Assembly: GCF_004745485.1 (NCBI RefSeq)
Contig: NZ_RHFG01000002.1
Span: forward strand, 124,001 to 188,000
Source of the DNA: Brevibacterium sp. S22
Lineage (GTDB): Bacteria; Actinomycetota; Actinomycetes; Actinomycetales; Brevibacteriaceae
Reading direction: 5' to 3'
Length of the DNA: 64,000 nucleotides
In this document: piece after piece, positions 54,290 through 63,203 of the stretch
How the letters are laid out: each line of letters opens with the position of its first letter
How positions within the stretch are numbered: the stretch's first letter is position 1
Made by a program: the position numbers and the translations under genes
Notes under the pieces: model-generated
Seen by the model: the letters and a program-made list of their open reading frames with translations, nothing else
What the model was told of the DNA's origin: nothing
Databases searched by the model: none

Positions 54290-54438
54290 ATACTTTGAGA
54301 GCGTGTTGCTTCGCCACAGAAGTCTCGATCTAATCGAGCACGTCATAGAATGACTTGTAGGATCGAGCACTCGAATAGGAGACCGATCTGCGGACAGTCT
54401 CTACTAATGTGGACATTTCGCCAGTCACAGCCCATGCT

Positions 54439-54452
54439 GTTTCACGTGAAAC
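54439..54452. promoter_or_regulatory. parS: parS site 2 (perfect)
   Basis: GTTTCACGTGAAAC preceded by T, 163 bp from site 1. Confidence 0.93.
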
Positions 54453-54523
54453 TGCCCCTTCACCTTCCAATCCACGTGAAGGGGCGGATCTCTACCACGA
54501 AGCAGATTTCAGTGGCAGACGAT

Positions 54524-54537
54524 GTTTCACATAAAAC
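54524..54537. promoter_or_regulatory. Degenerate parS (two mismatches)
   Basis: GTTTCACATAAAAC: two G-to-A changes in the right half. Probably weak. Confidence 0.45.
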
Positions 54538-54991
54538 ACGGCGCCGGCACAAAGATTGCCAGGATTCCAGCGCCTCACGTCCTGTTCTCGCCAGGACACT
54601 CCGGTGTACATCCGCTCCGGCCTCCGCGACCCTCTGAAATCGATTTGTACGTACTCTAAGGCTGGATCAGGATAACGCGATGACAGTGGCCCGCCGATTA
54701 CGCAAACCAGCTCCCAACGCACGGAGTACTTCTCAACAAGTTCAATCTCAGACCGGGAGTGTCAGTCTGACTGATTCGGGAACGAGATAGGCGCGGGCAC
54801 ATCTACCTCGGTCAGAACCGCACCTAGAGATGGTCAATCTAACGTCCTCTGCAAGGCCATTATCAACAAGAATCCTCGACAACTACGCAGGCGGCTCCTG
54901 GGCACTCATCATTAAGATACCCTCAAATGCAGTTCACCAGGCCCGTCGACTCCCAAGTGTATGATCTGAATGGATTCAAAGCACTCACCGC

Positions 54992-55005
54992 GTTTCACGT
55001 GAAAC
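54992..55005. promoter_or_regulatory. parS: parS site 3 (perfect)
   Basis: GTTTCACGTGAAAC within CGTTTCACGTGAAACG, a 16-bp palindrome. Confidence 0.93.
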
Positions 55006-55146
55006 GCGACCCGATCTTGCGGGTGGGAGGCACGAATCGACGCCAATGATGCACTGCCCGCTCCAACCGGTCTTTAGGCATCCTCGCTTCCGTCTTCGGC
55101 AGCTCAATAGACACGACCAACGGAGGTATTGAAGAATCTGAGTGTC

Positions 55147-55160
55147 GTTTCACGTGAAAT
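55147..55160. promoter_or_regulatory. parS site with one mismatch
   Basis: GTTTCACGTGAAAT: final C to T. Likely still bound. Confidence 0.75.
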
Positions 55161-55497
55161 ATAGATCTACGGACGTTAGGCCAGACGTCGACCCCAGAGC
55201 TTAGCCGACTATGTACCCACCTGATGTTACTAACTACCCTCGGGTTGAGCTCTACAAGATAGTCCGCCAGCGGATGAATCAAACAAACACACCTGGTCAC
55301 CGAGATCTTATGGTTGCCAAGACAACCTAAGTAATGTCACAAAGCGCGGTCTCTAACGGAACATGACCTAGCGTCGTTACCGTTCGGACAAGTCCATGAC
55401 CAATCGCCCAATCTTCGACAACTGAAGGCACTACCCATAACCATTCCCCAGTGAGTGCCTTCTCCTCCTCGTACCTCAGCGCGTGGTTCTACCCGAG

Positions 55498-55511
55498 GTT
55501 TCACGTGAAAC
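55498..55511. promoter_or_regulatory. parS: parS site 4 (perfect)
   Basis: GTTTCACGTGAAAC, spanning two sequence rows; followed by A. Confidence 0.93.
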
Positions 55512-55747
55512 ATTCGTCAGACCATGCGGTTGTCGATCCCGGTGGGGCTAACCCAAACATATATTCGAACCTATCGTGGTGAGAGCCATGTGGCTGACTG
55601 GTCGGCGCCCAAATGAGAGAATACTCGCCCGAAGCCCGGGACCGCTATGTCCTTGTCGAATCATCCTAGTCACAATAGCCTCACTGACCAGCAAACGTTG
55701 CCGGGCACCGAGCGACTACCTGTACAAGAGTAGGAACCATATACCCC

Positions 55748-55761
55748 GTTTCACGTGAAAC
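55748..55761. promoter_or_regulatory. parS: parS site 5 (perfect)
   Basis: GTTTCACGTGAAAC flanked by C and G (16-bp palindrome). Confidence 0.93.
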
Positions 55762-56052
55762 GAACACGTCTTCTGTCCAATTTTCTAGAGCCGAGACGCG
55801 CGTTGCGATAACCGATCGACAGCAATAGACGGGACCACCGTTGAGCTTCTATTCACGACACCCCGCGCTCCGACGCAATCTCTCGTCCGTGGCCGGCAAA
55901 GGGGGAGAGAGACAGACGATAGACCTGTGCATCAGTGAACATTCCATATCAGGTTCTCTCACCTGCGCTACCAAACTGCTTCTAGCCAAACCGGACTCTG
56001 CCATCATCATCGAGCTATTCTCAACCGAAGGGTCGAGACTCAAACAAGGAGC

Positions 56053-56066
56053 GTTTCACGTGAAAC
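56053..56066. promoter_or_regulatory. parS: parS site 6 (perfect)
   Basis: GTTTCACGTGAAAC flanked by C and G (16-bp palindrome). Confidence 0.93.
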
Positions 56067-56246
56067 GGTATCCGCCTTCCAAACATGAGCCGCGCGGCAA
56101 CATACAAGCAGGAAGATTGAAGACACGACACTCGCCAGTTCCAGCACACAAGTATCAAACGAGGTACGTTCATTACCCGGATAATCCGGCGACATCATTC
56201 AGAAACCATCACTCGCGGACATACGGTGCCGCATCTGCAGGGAATA

Positions 56247-56260
56247 GTTTCACGTGAAAC
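56247..56260. promoter_or_regulatory. parS: parS site 7 (perfect)
   Basis: GTTTCACGTGAAAC flanked by A on both sides. Confidence 0.93.
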
Positions 56261-56622
56261 ACACAATCTCAACACCGAAATCGACAGCACCGCAGACTCG
56301 TCAAAGCCTAGACAAAGATCAATGGTAGTTCGCAGGTACACCGACATATCAAACACGAGCAGTCTCTGCGAGTCCTGGTCGCTGCATAAACCAGATCAGC
56401 ATAGTCATAAATACCACCCGTCAGCCAATGGACCGAAGACTATCTGATCCGCGCGTTCACGTGCAGTCTTCAACGTGCGCGAGGCTTGGTAAGCAAAGGG
56501 GCCGAAACGATGGGACGACCCGCAACCCCCTGCCGTGATGGTCTCAACCCGTTCCGCCCTTCGTGCAAACAGAGGCACGTTAACCCCAATTTAGGGGGCA
56601 GCCAACTACGAGAAGCCAGGGT

Positions 56623-56636
56623 GTTTCACGTGAAAC
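56623..56636. promoter_or_regulatory. parS: parS site 8 (perfect)
   Basis: GTTTCACGTGAAAC preceded by T, 166 bp before the parB stop. Confidence 0.93.
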
Positions 56637-56801
56637 GACCATCGCGCCACTGAATACAAATTGAGACTCAGCCAGATCCTGCCGAATTCGTCGGCCCACC
56701 TATGCCTGAGCCATCCAACTCGATGTATTCAGATCGGTTTGAATGCGAATGGGCCCCGCGAATACTGCAGCGGGGCCCATGCGGATAATATTGGTGCTTG
56801 G

Positions 56802-58679
56802 TTACAGGGCATCCTCATTGGAAATTCCGAGTAAGCCAAGAATGCGATCTAGATCCTCTTGGTTAGCAAATTCCACACTCAGCTTGCCCTTCTTCTTCCC
56901 AACCGAAATATTCACCTTGGTCTCGAGCCGATCACCCAAGCGTTCCGCCACAGCTAAGAACTCCGGTGCAACCTTCGTCGTTGCACGTGAAACATTGATC
57001 GAATCGCCCCGATTGAGGAGGACAACGGCTTCCTCGGAAGCGCGTACGGACAGTCCTTCTGCAACGATTCGCTGCGCAAGAACTTCCATGTGCTCAGGAT
57101 CGCGCAACCCCAGAATCGCACGAGCGTGACCGGCCGAGATGACACCGGCGGCTACCCTTCGTTGCACCAGAGGAGGAAGGCGAAGCAGCCGCAGCGTGTT
57201 CGAGATCTGAGGTCGAGACCGTCCGATGCGCTCAGACAGTTCTTCCTGTGTGCATCCGAAGTCCTCGAGCAACTGCCCGTACGCAGCTGCTTCTTCAAGG
57301 GGATTGAGCTCTGCGCGGTGGAGATTCTCCAACAGCGCATCCCGGAGAAGATCAGTGTCTTCGACATATCGGATAATCGCCGGAATGGTCGAGAGACCGG
57401 CATCTTTTGTCGCACGAAGACGACGCTCACCCATAATGAGTTCGAAGCGCGATCGGTCGCTTGGCTTCTGCCTGACGACGACGGGCTGAAGGACACCGAT
57501 CTCACGGATGCTGTGAACGAGTTCCGCGAGCAGATCTTCGTCGAAGACCGTACGAGGCTGTCTCGGGTTCGCATCGATGAGATCGACATCGATCTCCCCG
57601 AATTCCGTGTCAGGGATCGACTCGACGCCTTCGTAGTCATCTACGTCGCCTTCTTCGGAGTCCACCGGCTTTTGATCCTGGCCCTCCTCAGCGATTGCGG
57701 AAGAAGACCCGCCTTCTTCCGGAGCCTCGGATTTCATCTTGGAAGGATTCGTACTTGCCTTCGCACGGACCTCTTCGTCCTTGATCTCAGCCACGCCTGG
57801 CACTTCATCTGTAGTTCCCGGCTCGCCGGTCGTTCCCGATGCGTCCTCTTCGTCGCTGTCATCCTGGCGACCGGAGGAGGTGTAGACACCGGGATGCGTC
57901 TCACGAACATCTTCGTCAGCCGATGGAGCAGTGGCAGTGGTCGCAGCTTCAGCGCCTTTTATCGCCGACTCAGAGTCCACCGGCGGGGATTCCATCCGAA
58001 TATCAGTCGTCGGCTCGTCGGACGCGTTCGCTGACTTCTCAGCAGGGGGCGAAGCGGGGGACGAAGCGGACTTCACCTTCGATGCGTTTGCCTTTGTCGT
58101 CGATGACTTTGACGAAGTCGGCGTCTTAGCAGTGGCCGCATTCTTTCCTGTGGTCGTACTCTTGCCAGTGGTCGTAGTCTCGGACGCGCTCGTTTTCGAT
58201 CTCGAGGAGTTGGATCCAGAGGTCTGATGAGCAGAGGACGTGGACGCTGCCGACTTGGAGGAGGTTTCCTTCGCCGAACCTGCCTTGGCCTGCTTGGTGT
58301 TCGCCGTTCCCGCTTTCGATGCGGTCGACTTCGCAGTTCCCGATTTGGATGCGGTCGACTTCGCAGTTCCCGATTTGGACGTGGTCGACTCAGCGGAACC
58401 AGTCTTCGCGCTGGCGGCCTTGCCCTCTGCAGCCTTTTCGGAGGACGTGGTCGCCGTCTTCGTCGTACCCGCGGCCTTCGGCTTCCGTCGGCGAGAAGAC
58501 TGCATAGACGCTGCCGGATCGGTGCGCGCAGCACGCGAAGTCTTCGCCTCGCCCTCACTATGTCCATCTTCCGTGTTCCCGCCGGAGAAGAAGACATCAA
58601 CCGGACGATCATTCGAGTTCGCGTCGGGGATCAATGCTCCGAGCCCGCGGCCGAGGCCCCTCTTCTTGCGTTCAACCAC
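56802..58679 (-). CDS. parB: Chromosome partitioning protein ParB with very long linker
   Basis: A 625-residue ParB, about twice the usual size. Residues 1-20 ([20 protein letters not shown]) are the ParA-contact motif. Residues 21-360 are low complexity: first Ser/Thr/Ala/Lys-rich with tandem [10 protein letters not shown] units (101-120), then acidic. The core follows: [16 protein letters not shown] (361), CTPase motif GERRLRA (417-423), [10 protein letters not shown] (451-460), the parS-binding helix-turn-helix [20 protein letters not shown] (477-496) and the C-terminal dimer domain. It loads on parS and slides as a CTP clamp. The start overlaps parA by 8 bp. Confidence 0.95.
   Translation of the reverse strand: MVERKKRGLGRGLGALIPDANSNDRPVDVFFSGGNTEDGHSEGEAKTSRAARTDPAASMQSSRRRKPKAAGTTKTATTSSEKAAEGKAASAKTGSAESTTSKSGTAKSTASKSGTAKSTASKAGTANTKQAKAGSAKETSSKSAASTSSAHQTSGSNSSRSKTSASETTTTGKSTTTGKNAATAKTPTSSKSSTTKANASKVKSASSPASPPAEKSANASDEPTTDIRMESPPVDSESAIKGAEAATTATAPSADEDVRETHPGVYTSSGRQDDSDEEDASGTTGEPGTTDEVPGVAEIKDEEVRAKASTNPSKMKSEAPEEGGSSSAIAEEGQDQKPVDSEEGDVDDYEGVESIPDTEFGEIDVDLIDANPRQPRTVFDEDLLAELVHSIREIGVLQPVVVRQKPSDRSRFELIMGERRLRATKDAGLSTIPAIIRYVEDTDLLRDALLENLHRAELNPLEEAAAYGQLLEDFGCTQEELSERIGRSRPQISNTLRLLRLPPLVQRRVAAGVISAGHARAILGLRDPEHMEVLAQRIVAEGLSVRASEEAVVLLNRGDSINVSRATTKVAPEFLAVAERLGDRLETKVNISVGKKKGKLSVEFANQEDLDRILGLLGISNEDAL
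56980..56993. promoter_or_regulatory. parS-like site inside parB (one mismatch)
   Basis: GTTGCACGTGAAAC within the ParB C-terminal coding region; one T to G change from the perfect site, 344 bp beyond site 8. Confidence 0.65.
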
Positions 58680-59598
58680 GACTTACTCCTCGATTCGCAA
58701 TTTCTTCAGCAGCTTCCCGATACGAGAGGGCACCGCTGGAATGTGGGTCATAAGAGATCACGGTCTGTCCGTAGCTCGGCGCTTCGGAGATCCTCACCGA
58801 TCGAGGAATCGCCGTGCCCAGCACCTGCTCCGGGAAATGAGTGCGCACATCCTCGGCGACCTGAGCGCTGAGATTCGTGCGTGCGTCATACATCGTCAGC
58901 AGAATCGTTGTGATCGCAAGTTCAGGATTGAGATGTTTCTGAATGAGCTGAATGTTCTTCAGCAGCTGGCTGAGGCCTTCGAGAGCATAGTATTCGCACT
59001 GGATCGGGATGAGGACTTCGCGGGCGGCCACGAAGGCGTTCACGGTCAGCAGACCCAGGCTGGGCGGGCAGTCGATGATGATGTAGTCGACGCGGTCTCC
59101 CGCCGCCTCCTCTTCCTTCAGGTAGATGCCCAAGGCACGCTGGAGTCGCTGTTCACGCGCAACGAGCGATACCAACTCGATCTCCGCACCGGCAAGATCG
59201 ATGGTGGCCGGCACACACTTCAGTGTTTCGAAGTCAGGACACTGAGCCACAGCCTCCCGCATCGGCACATCGTCGATGAGGACGTCGTAGATGCTCGTGA
59301 CCTCGGAATAGTGGTCGATACCCAAGGCGGTGCTCGCGTTGCCCTGCGGATCGATGTCGACGAGCAGGACATTGAGCCCTTGATTGGCAAGGGCCGCAGC
59401 GATGTTCACCGCCGTCGTGGTCTTTCCGACGCCACCCTTCTGGTTCGCGATCGTGAAGATACGGGTCGAGTCCGGCCGTGGAAAGGTTGTCTGCGACAGT
59501 CGATCCGCACGCCGGTTGTCCCGTGCAATCGCGGCACCAATGGGAGACGACTCATCCATGATCGGCATAGGGCGCACTCCATCATCCATCGGTTTCAC
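58672..59598 (-). CDS. parA: Chromosome partitioning ATPase ParA
   Basis: A 308-residue ParA/Soj. Deviant Walker [22 protein letters not shown]' motif [15 protein letters not shown] and Walker [18 protein letters not shown]. An N-terminal extension of about 40 residues precedes [10 protein letters not shown]. It binds nucleoid DNA with ATP and pulls ParB-parS. The frame opens at GTG 59598; in-frame ATGs at 59589, 59568 and 59559 are alternative starts and none has a strong ribosome site. It overlaps parB. Confidence 0.95.
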   Translation of the reverse strand: MKPMDDGVRPMPIMDESSPIGAAIARDNRRADRLSQTTFPRPDSTRIFTIANQKGGVGKTTTAVNIAAALANQGLNVLLVDIDPQGNASTALGIDHYSEVTSIYDVLIDDVPMREAVAQCPDFETLKCVPATIDLAGAEIELVSLVAREQRLQRALGIYLKEEEAAGDRVDYIIIDCPPSLGLLTVNAFVAAREVLIPIQCEYYALEGLSQLLKNIQLIQKHLNPELAITTILLTMYDARTNLSAQVAEDVRTHFPEQVLGTAIPRSVRISEAPSYGQTVISYDPHSSGALSYREAAEEIANRGVSRG

Positions 59599-59635
59599 AA
59601 GACTCTGATCCAGCCTAGACCAACTCTACTTCGTA

Positions 59636-60316
59636 CTATTTCTTGGCGATCTCGACGACACGACTCGGGACCTCGAGGAGGCCGCCTCCGTCGACGATAT
59701 GAATCTTCGGCTGAGACAGTCGATATCGCTTGATCAGCTTCTTCGCCTTGACCAACTCGTCCTCGACCGAGGCTCCCTTCAGGGCGAGGATCCGGCCTCC
59801 GGGGCTGATGACCTCACGGGTCCATTCGATGAGAGTCGTCATCGCTTTGACCGCCCGTGCGGTGACGACCGTGAACATCTCCTCGTCGACGAGTTCTTCG
59901 ACGCGTGCCCGAACGATTCGCACGTTGTTCAGTCCCAGATCATCGACCACCATACTCAGCCATTCGACGCGGCGCTCCATCGGCTCGATGAGGACGACCT
60001 TCGCCTCAGGGCGCATCAGTGCGATCGGGATACCCGGCAGGCCGGCCCCGCTGCCGACGTCGCCGACGACTTCGCTCTCGTCGATGTGCTCGGCGACAAC
60101 GGCGCAGTTGAGGATATGGCGGGTCCACAGACGGTCGACTTCGCGAGGGCCGATGAGTCCCCACTCGATTCCGGTCGTGGCCAGGTGCCAGGCATACCGC
60201 TGGGCCGCTGGGTAGGCGGCACCGAAGTAGGCCTCGGTGCCGGCCGGAGGCGTTTCGATCTCCGCTGTCGTCGATTCGTCCGCGAGCTCGGCGTCCTTCT
60301 CAGGCTGATCAGTCAT
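59636..60316 (-). CDS. rsmG: 16S rRNA (guanine527-N7)-methyltransferase RsmG
   Basis: A 226-residue RsmG (GidB) from ATG 60316. SAM motif VGDVGSGAGLPGIPIALMRP, then VVLIEPMERRVEWLSMVV and VVTARAVKAMTTLIEW are diagnostic. An N-terminal acidic extension of about 20 residues precedes AYFGAAYPAAQRYAW. Its start overlaps the jag stop by 8 bp, so translation is coupled. Confidence 0.95.
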   Translation of the reverse strand: MTDQPEKDAELADESTTAEIETPPAGTEAYFGAAYPAAQRYAWHLATTGIEWGLIGPREVDRLWTRHILNCAVVAEHIDESEVVGDVGSGAGLPGIPIALMRPEAKVVLIEPMERRVEWLSMVVDDLGLNNVRIVRARVEELVDEEMFTVVTARAVKAMTTLIEWTREVISPGGRILALKGASVEDELVKAKKLIKRYRLSQPKIHIVDGGGLLEVPSRVVEIAKK

Positions 60317-60854
60317 CTGCGAGCCGAATGACGACGTGGCGACCGTCGCCCTCACCCTCGGACTCCGACGCCAGACCTGCGCGAGCTGCCTGGTCATGGA
60401 TGATCTTGCGCTCAAAGCTGTTCATCGGCTTGAAAGCGAACTCTTCGCCGCCGTCCTTGACTTCGTCTATCGCAGCCTTGGCCTTCTTGATGAGCTCATC
60501 GCGACGGCTGTTGCGGAAACCGTCGATATCGAGCATCAGCCATGACCGCTGACCCGTCTGCGTCTGCACGGCCAGACGGCTGAGTTCCTGCAGAGCACCG
60601 AGAGTGCGCCCTTCTCGACCGACCAGAGTGTCCAGGTTCGAGTCCTCGTTGTCTTCGCAGACGATGGACAGCTGTGCACGGCCGTCGGCGACATCGATAT
60701 CGATGTCGCCATCGATATCGGCCACGTCCAACAGCTCTTCGAGGTAGTCCGCGGCGATCTCGCCCTCTTCTTCGAGGAGTTCGGCACGGCTCGGCTTCGT
60801 CGAGGTCTCCTCAGGAGTCTGTTCGGGGGTCTCGTCGATCTTCTCTTCGGTCAT
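60309..60854 (-). CDS. jag: KH/R3H-domain RNA-binding protein Jag (KhpB)
   Basis: A 181-residue protein. An acidic N-terminus is followed by a KH-like domain (LDTLVGREGRTLGALQELSR) and an R3H domain (MNSFERKIIHDQAARAGLAS with the Arg-x3-His motif). Associated with YidC in almost all bacteria and thought to bind RNA and modulate membrane or division proteins. It lies 8 bp downstream of yidC. Confidence 0.95.
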   Translation of the reverse strand: MTEEKIDETPEQTPEETSTKPSRAELLEEEGEIAADYLEELLDVADIDGDIDIDVADGRAQLSIVCEDNEDSNLDTLVGREGRTLGALQELSRLAVQTQTGQRSWLMLDIDGFRNSRRDELIKKAKAAIDEVKDGGEEFAFKPMNSFERKIIHDQAARAGLASESEGEGDGRHVVIRLADD

Positions 60855-60862
60855 GTCTGTCC

Positions 60863-61816
60863 TCAGCGCTTCTTGTTCTTCTTACGGTTCTTGCTCACAG
60901 GCTGCTGCCGCTGGCCGCTCTTCTTCGGGGCCTCCTCGGTGACGGTCGATCCCTTGAGCTCGTCCTGCTTCACAGTCTTGCCCTTGCGAGCCTTGCGCTC
61001 AAGCATCTCCTTCTCGGCCTTCGAGCCAGGAGCGGGCATATTGCGGATGACCATGTGCTGCTGGGCCATCGTCCAGGTGTTCGAGACCAGCCAGTAGATG
61101 AGGACACCGAGCGGGAAGTAGATGCCGCCGATGCCGAAGACGAGCGGCATCACATAGAGCAGCATCTTCTGCGACTGCATCATCGGGTTGGCCATCGCCG
61201 ACTCCGACATGTTCTTCGCCATCATCTGCTTCTGCGTGATGAACATGGTGCCGGCCATGACGACGATCAGCACACCGGTGAGCAGCTTGACTGCGAAGCC
61301 CGGGTCGGTGAAGACCGCCGACAGGCTGATGCCGAAGATCGAGGAGTTCTCAGCCTGGATCGCCAACTGCTGCGTGAAACCGCCGATGGCCCCGACATCA
61401 CCGGACGCGACCTTCGGCATGTTGTGGATGACGCGGAAAAGGGAGAAGAAGATCGGCATCTGCACGAGCAGCGGCAGGCAGGACGCCCACGGGCTCGTCT
61501 TGTTGTCGCGGAAGAGCGACATCTGCTCTTCGGCCATCGCCTGGCGCGAGTACTGGTCCTTCTTGCCCTTGTACTTCGCCTGCAGGCGCTGGATCTCCGG
61601 CTGAAGCAGCTGCATCTTGCGCTGCGATTTGATCTGGTAGACGAAGAGAGGGATGAGGAGAGCACGGATGACCACGGTCAGTCCGGCGATCGAGAGCACC
61701 CAGGTCCAACCGCTGTCGGCGGGCAGGCCGATCGCGGTGAAGATCTCGTGGAAGATCGCGAGGATCCAAGCAACTACCCACTGCAGCGGGTAGAGCAGCT
61801 TGTCCATCCAGTCCAT
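60863..61816 (-). CDS. yidC: Membrane protein insertase YidC
   Basis: A 317-residue YidC/Oxa1 insertase with five hydrophobic segments: WVVAWILAIFHEIFTAIGL, VLSIAGLTVVIRALLIPLFV with the conserved hydrophilic-groove Arg, SCLPLLVQMPIFFSLFRVIH, LTGVLIVVMAGTMFITQKQM and YVMPLVFGIGGIYFPLGVLI. The basic C-terminal tail (SKNRKKNKKR) may contact ribosomes. No signal peptide-like lipobox. Confidence 0.96.
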   Translation of the reverse strand: MDWMDKLLYPLQWVVAWILAIFHEIFTAIGLPADSGWTWVLSIAGLTVVIRALLIPLFVYQIKSQRKMQLLQPEIQRLQAKYKGKKDQYSRQAMAEEQMSLFRDNKTSPWASCLPLLVQMPIFFSLFRVIHNMPKVASGDVGAIGGFTQQLAIQAENSSIFGISLSAVFTDPGFAVKLLTGVLIVVMAGTMFITQKQMMAKNMSESAMANPMMQSQKMLLYVMPLVFGIGGIYFPLGVLIYWLVSNTWTMAQQHMVIRNMPAPGSKAEKEMLERKARKGKTVKQDELKGSTVTEEAPKKSGQRQQPVSKNRKKNKKR

Positions 61817-61948
61817 TCAGTTCTCCTCGTTACAACGATGCTTGCGCGTCGTTCATTTTGCCATTGTTCACAGGTCTGCGCGACACATCATGTGCCCCGA
61901 GGCAGTCCGTCTGCTCGCGTCCGCGCGCGGACGGTGAGTTCATTATGT

Positions 61949-62305
61949 TCAGCTGTGTGCCTGACCGCGGTGGATGGTCTTCGACCTGGCCTCCCGCGCT
62001 GAGCCCGGCACATGGTCGACACCGCCGTGCGACCACGGATTGCAACGCAGTATGCGCCACCCAGTTAACACCATGCCCTTGAGAACTCCGTGTATCTCGA
62101 ACGCCTCGAGACCGTACATTGAGCAGCTGGGATAGTAGCGGCACACCTGGCCGTAGAGTGGCGAGATCGCGATCCGATAGGCCCGGATGAACCAGACGAA
62201 CGGCATCCTCGGACCGATCCGGACGATCCAGCCCAGTGTGGGCCAGAAGCCGGCCGGCCGCCGGGGCACTTCGGAGACATGTTTCAGATCATGTTCGGCG
62301 TCCAC
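61949..62305 (-). CDS. yidD: Membrane protein insertion efficiency factor YidD
   Basis: A 118-residue YidD from GTG 62305; the longer upstream frame lies in rnpA. The core is [20 protein letters not shown] and [20 protein letters not shown] with conserved Cys and Tyr residues, then [20 protein letters not shown]. It overlaps rnpA by 17 bp. Helps YidC-dependent insertion. Confidence 0.94.
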   Translation of the reverse strand: MDAEHDLKHVSEVPRRPAGFWPTLGWIVRIGPRMPFVWFIRAYRIAISPLYGQVCRYYPSCSMYGLEAFEIHGVLKGMVLTGWRILRCNPWSHGGVDHVPGSAREARSKTIHRGQAHS

Positions 62306-62654
62306 GGCGATCCAATTTCTTCTCCGCCTTGAGCAGCAGCTCATCCACCTCCGCCGACAGACCGGCGAAGTCCGCCTGGCCGGCATGCGGCAGCGCCCGG
62401 ATGACGAGCAGGTCTCCTGCTCTCAGCTCACCGAGGCGGGCACGTATGATCTCCCGCAAACGACGTTTGGTGCGATTGCGCACCACTGCGTTCCCGACGG
62501 CCTTGGATACGATGAAACCCACGCGCGCAGCGTGGGTATCATCGGTGTCTCTCAGGCTGTGCGCCATGAGATGCTCTGAGCGCACCCGGACCCCGGCCCT
62601 GAAGATTCGTCTGAAGTCTTCGCCGCTGCGGATCCGATGTGCCGCGTCAAGCAT
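62289..62654 (-). CDS. rnpA: Ribonuclease P protein component
   Basis: A 121-residue RnpA. The RNR motif is [20 protein letters not shown] and the N-terminal [20 protein letters not shown] is family-typical. Binds the RNase P RNA for tRNA 5' maturation. It starts 2 bp after the rpmH stop. Confidence 0.96.
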   Translation of the reverse strand: MLDAAHRIRSGEDFRRIFRAGVRVRSEHLMAHSLRDTDDTHAARVGFIVSKAVGNAVVRNRTKRRLREIIRARLGELRAGDLLVIRALPHAGQADFAGLSAEVDELLLKAEKKLDRRGRRT

Positions 62655-62656
62655 GC

Positions 62657-62794
62657 TCAGGCCGAAATGTCGGAACGTCCCTTGCGACGACGTGCGGCCA
62701 GGATCGAACGGCCCGCACGGGTGCGCATACGCAGACGGAAGCCGTGCTTCTTGGCGCGCTTGCGGTTGTTGGGCTGGAATGTACGCTTGCTCAC
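62657..62794 (-). CDS. rpmH: 50S ribosomal protein L34
   Basis: A 45-residue L34: [40 protein letters not shown]. It starts at GTG 62794. Shine-Dalgarno is GGAGAC. Transcribed with rnpA, yidD, yidC, jag and rsmG in the universal order. Confidence 0.97.
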   Translation of the reverse strand: MSKRTFQPNNRKRAKKHGFRLRMRTRAGRSILAARRRKGRSDISA

Positions 62795-62842
62795 TTCAGT
62801 CTCCGATTTCTAGGTTGCGGGTGAACGCCGGTGCGTTCTCAC

Positions 62843-62872
62843 AAAAAACGGCGGTGAGAGTCTCGACCGCCG
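62843..62872 (-). terminator. Intrinsic terminator in the rpmH leader (attenuator candidate)
   Basis: On the minus strand, CGGCGGT/ACCGCCG (62849-62855 and 62866-62872) with an inner GAGA/TCTC pairing is followed at once by TTTTTT. It lies 49 bp before the rpmH GTG and downstream of the only good promoter, so most transcripts reading into rpmH must pass it. Confidence 0.72.
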
Positions 62873-62941
62873 AGCACTCCTGTGCATAAGAGCCAAAGAT
62901 GATCAGGATAATCGGATGAAGCCCGGTACACAGGACACTCC

Positions 62942-62971
62942 ATCTTAGCGAGGTGGAATCCGAGCGGTCAA
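62942..62971 (-). promoter_or_regulatory. rpmH operon promoter
   Basis: On the minus strand TTGACC (62966-62971) and TAAGAT (62942-62947) are spaced by 18 bases, a good housekeeping sigma promoter, about 145 bp upstream of rpmH. Confidence 0.65.
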
Positions 62972-63040
62972 ACGGGATCCCCATGTTTCACGTCACGCTC
63001 GCCCGAAATTCATCACCGTTCGCGTTCCCGCCACCGGAGC

Positions 63041-63169
63041 TCGTCCACAAGTCACACCCATGTAGTTTTCCACAAGCTTATCCACCAGTGTGGAGATTCA
63101 CTGGGCTGAGTCGGCAAGAGTCCACATTCTGTGGAAAACTATGTGGAAGTCATGCACAGGTGTGGATCA
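63041..63169. promoter_or_regulatory. DnaA-box cluster upstream of dnaA
   Basis: Eight 9-mers resembling TTATCCACA lie in 130 bp: TCGTCCACA 63041, TTTTCCACA 63066, TTATCCACC 63078, GAGTCCACA 63118 on plus; TGTGGAGAT 63089, TGTGGAAAA 63130, TGTGGAAGT 63142, TGTGGATCA 63161 on minus. It can serve dnaA autoregulation and/or be part of the origin; the dnaA-dnaN gap is outside the window. Confidence 0.75.
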
Positions 63170-63203
63170 CGCCAGAACGAATTTTTTTGAAAGCTGAGGA
63201 AAT

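Larger units (their letters stand above)
54061..56801. other. Gene-free parS island
   Basis: About 2.74 kb without a credible gene: open frames are short, lack ribosome sites and resemble nothing known. Base composition is AT-richer than the flanks. It contains eight perfect GTTTCACGTGAAAC palindromes, one single-mismatch and one two-mismatch copy at spacings of 85-468 bp. It lies between the cwlM-like terminator and the parB stop. This is the most likely ParB-loading centromere of the chromosome. Confidence 0.92.

Noticed and set aside
54350-56450. Short open frames in the parS island as genes
   Set aside because: No ribosome sites, no conserved domains, Ser/Arg-rich random composition, and parS sites fall within them.
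56450-56465. GCGTTCACGTGCAG as a parS copy
   Set aside because: Five mismatches to the 14-mer; only the central TTCACGTG agrees.
62985-62998. GTTTCACGTCACGC upstream of dnaA as another parS
   Set aside because: Only the left half matches; the right half has several changes, so it is a chance half-site.
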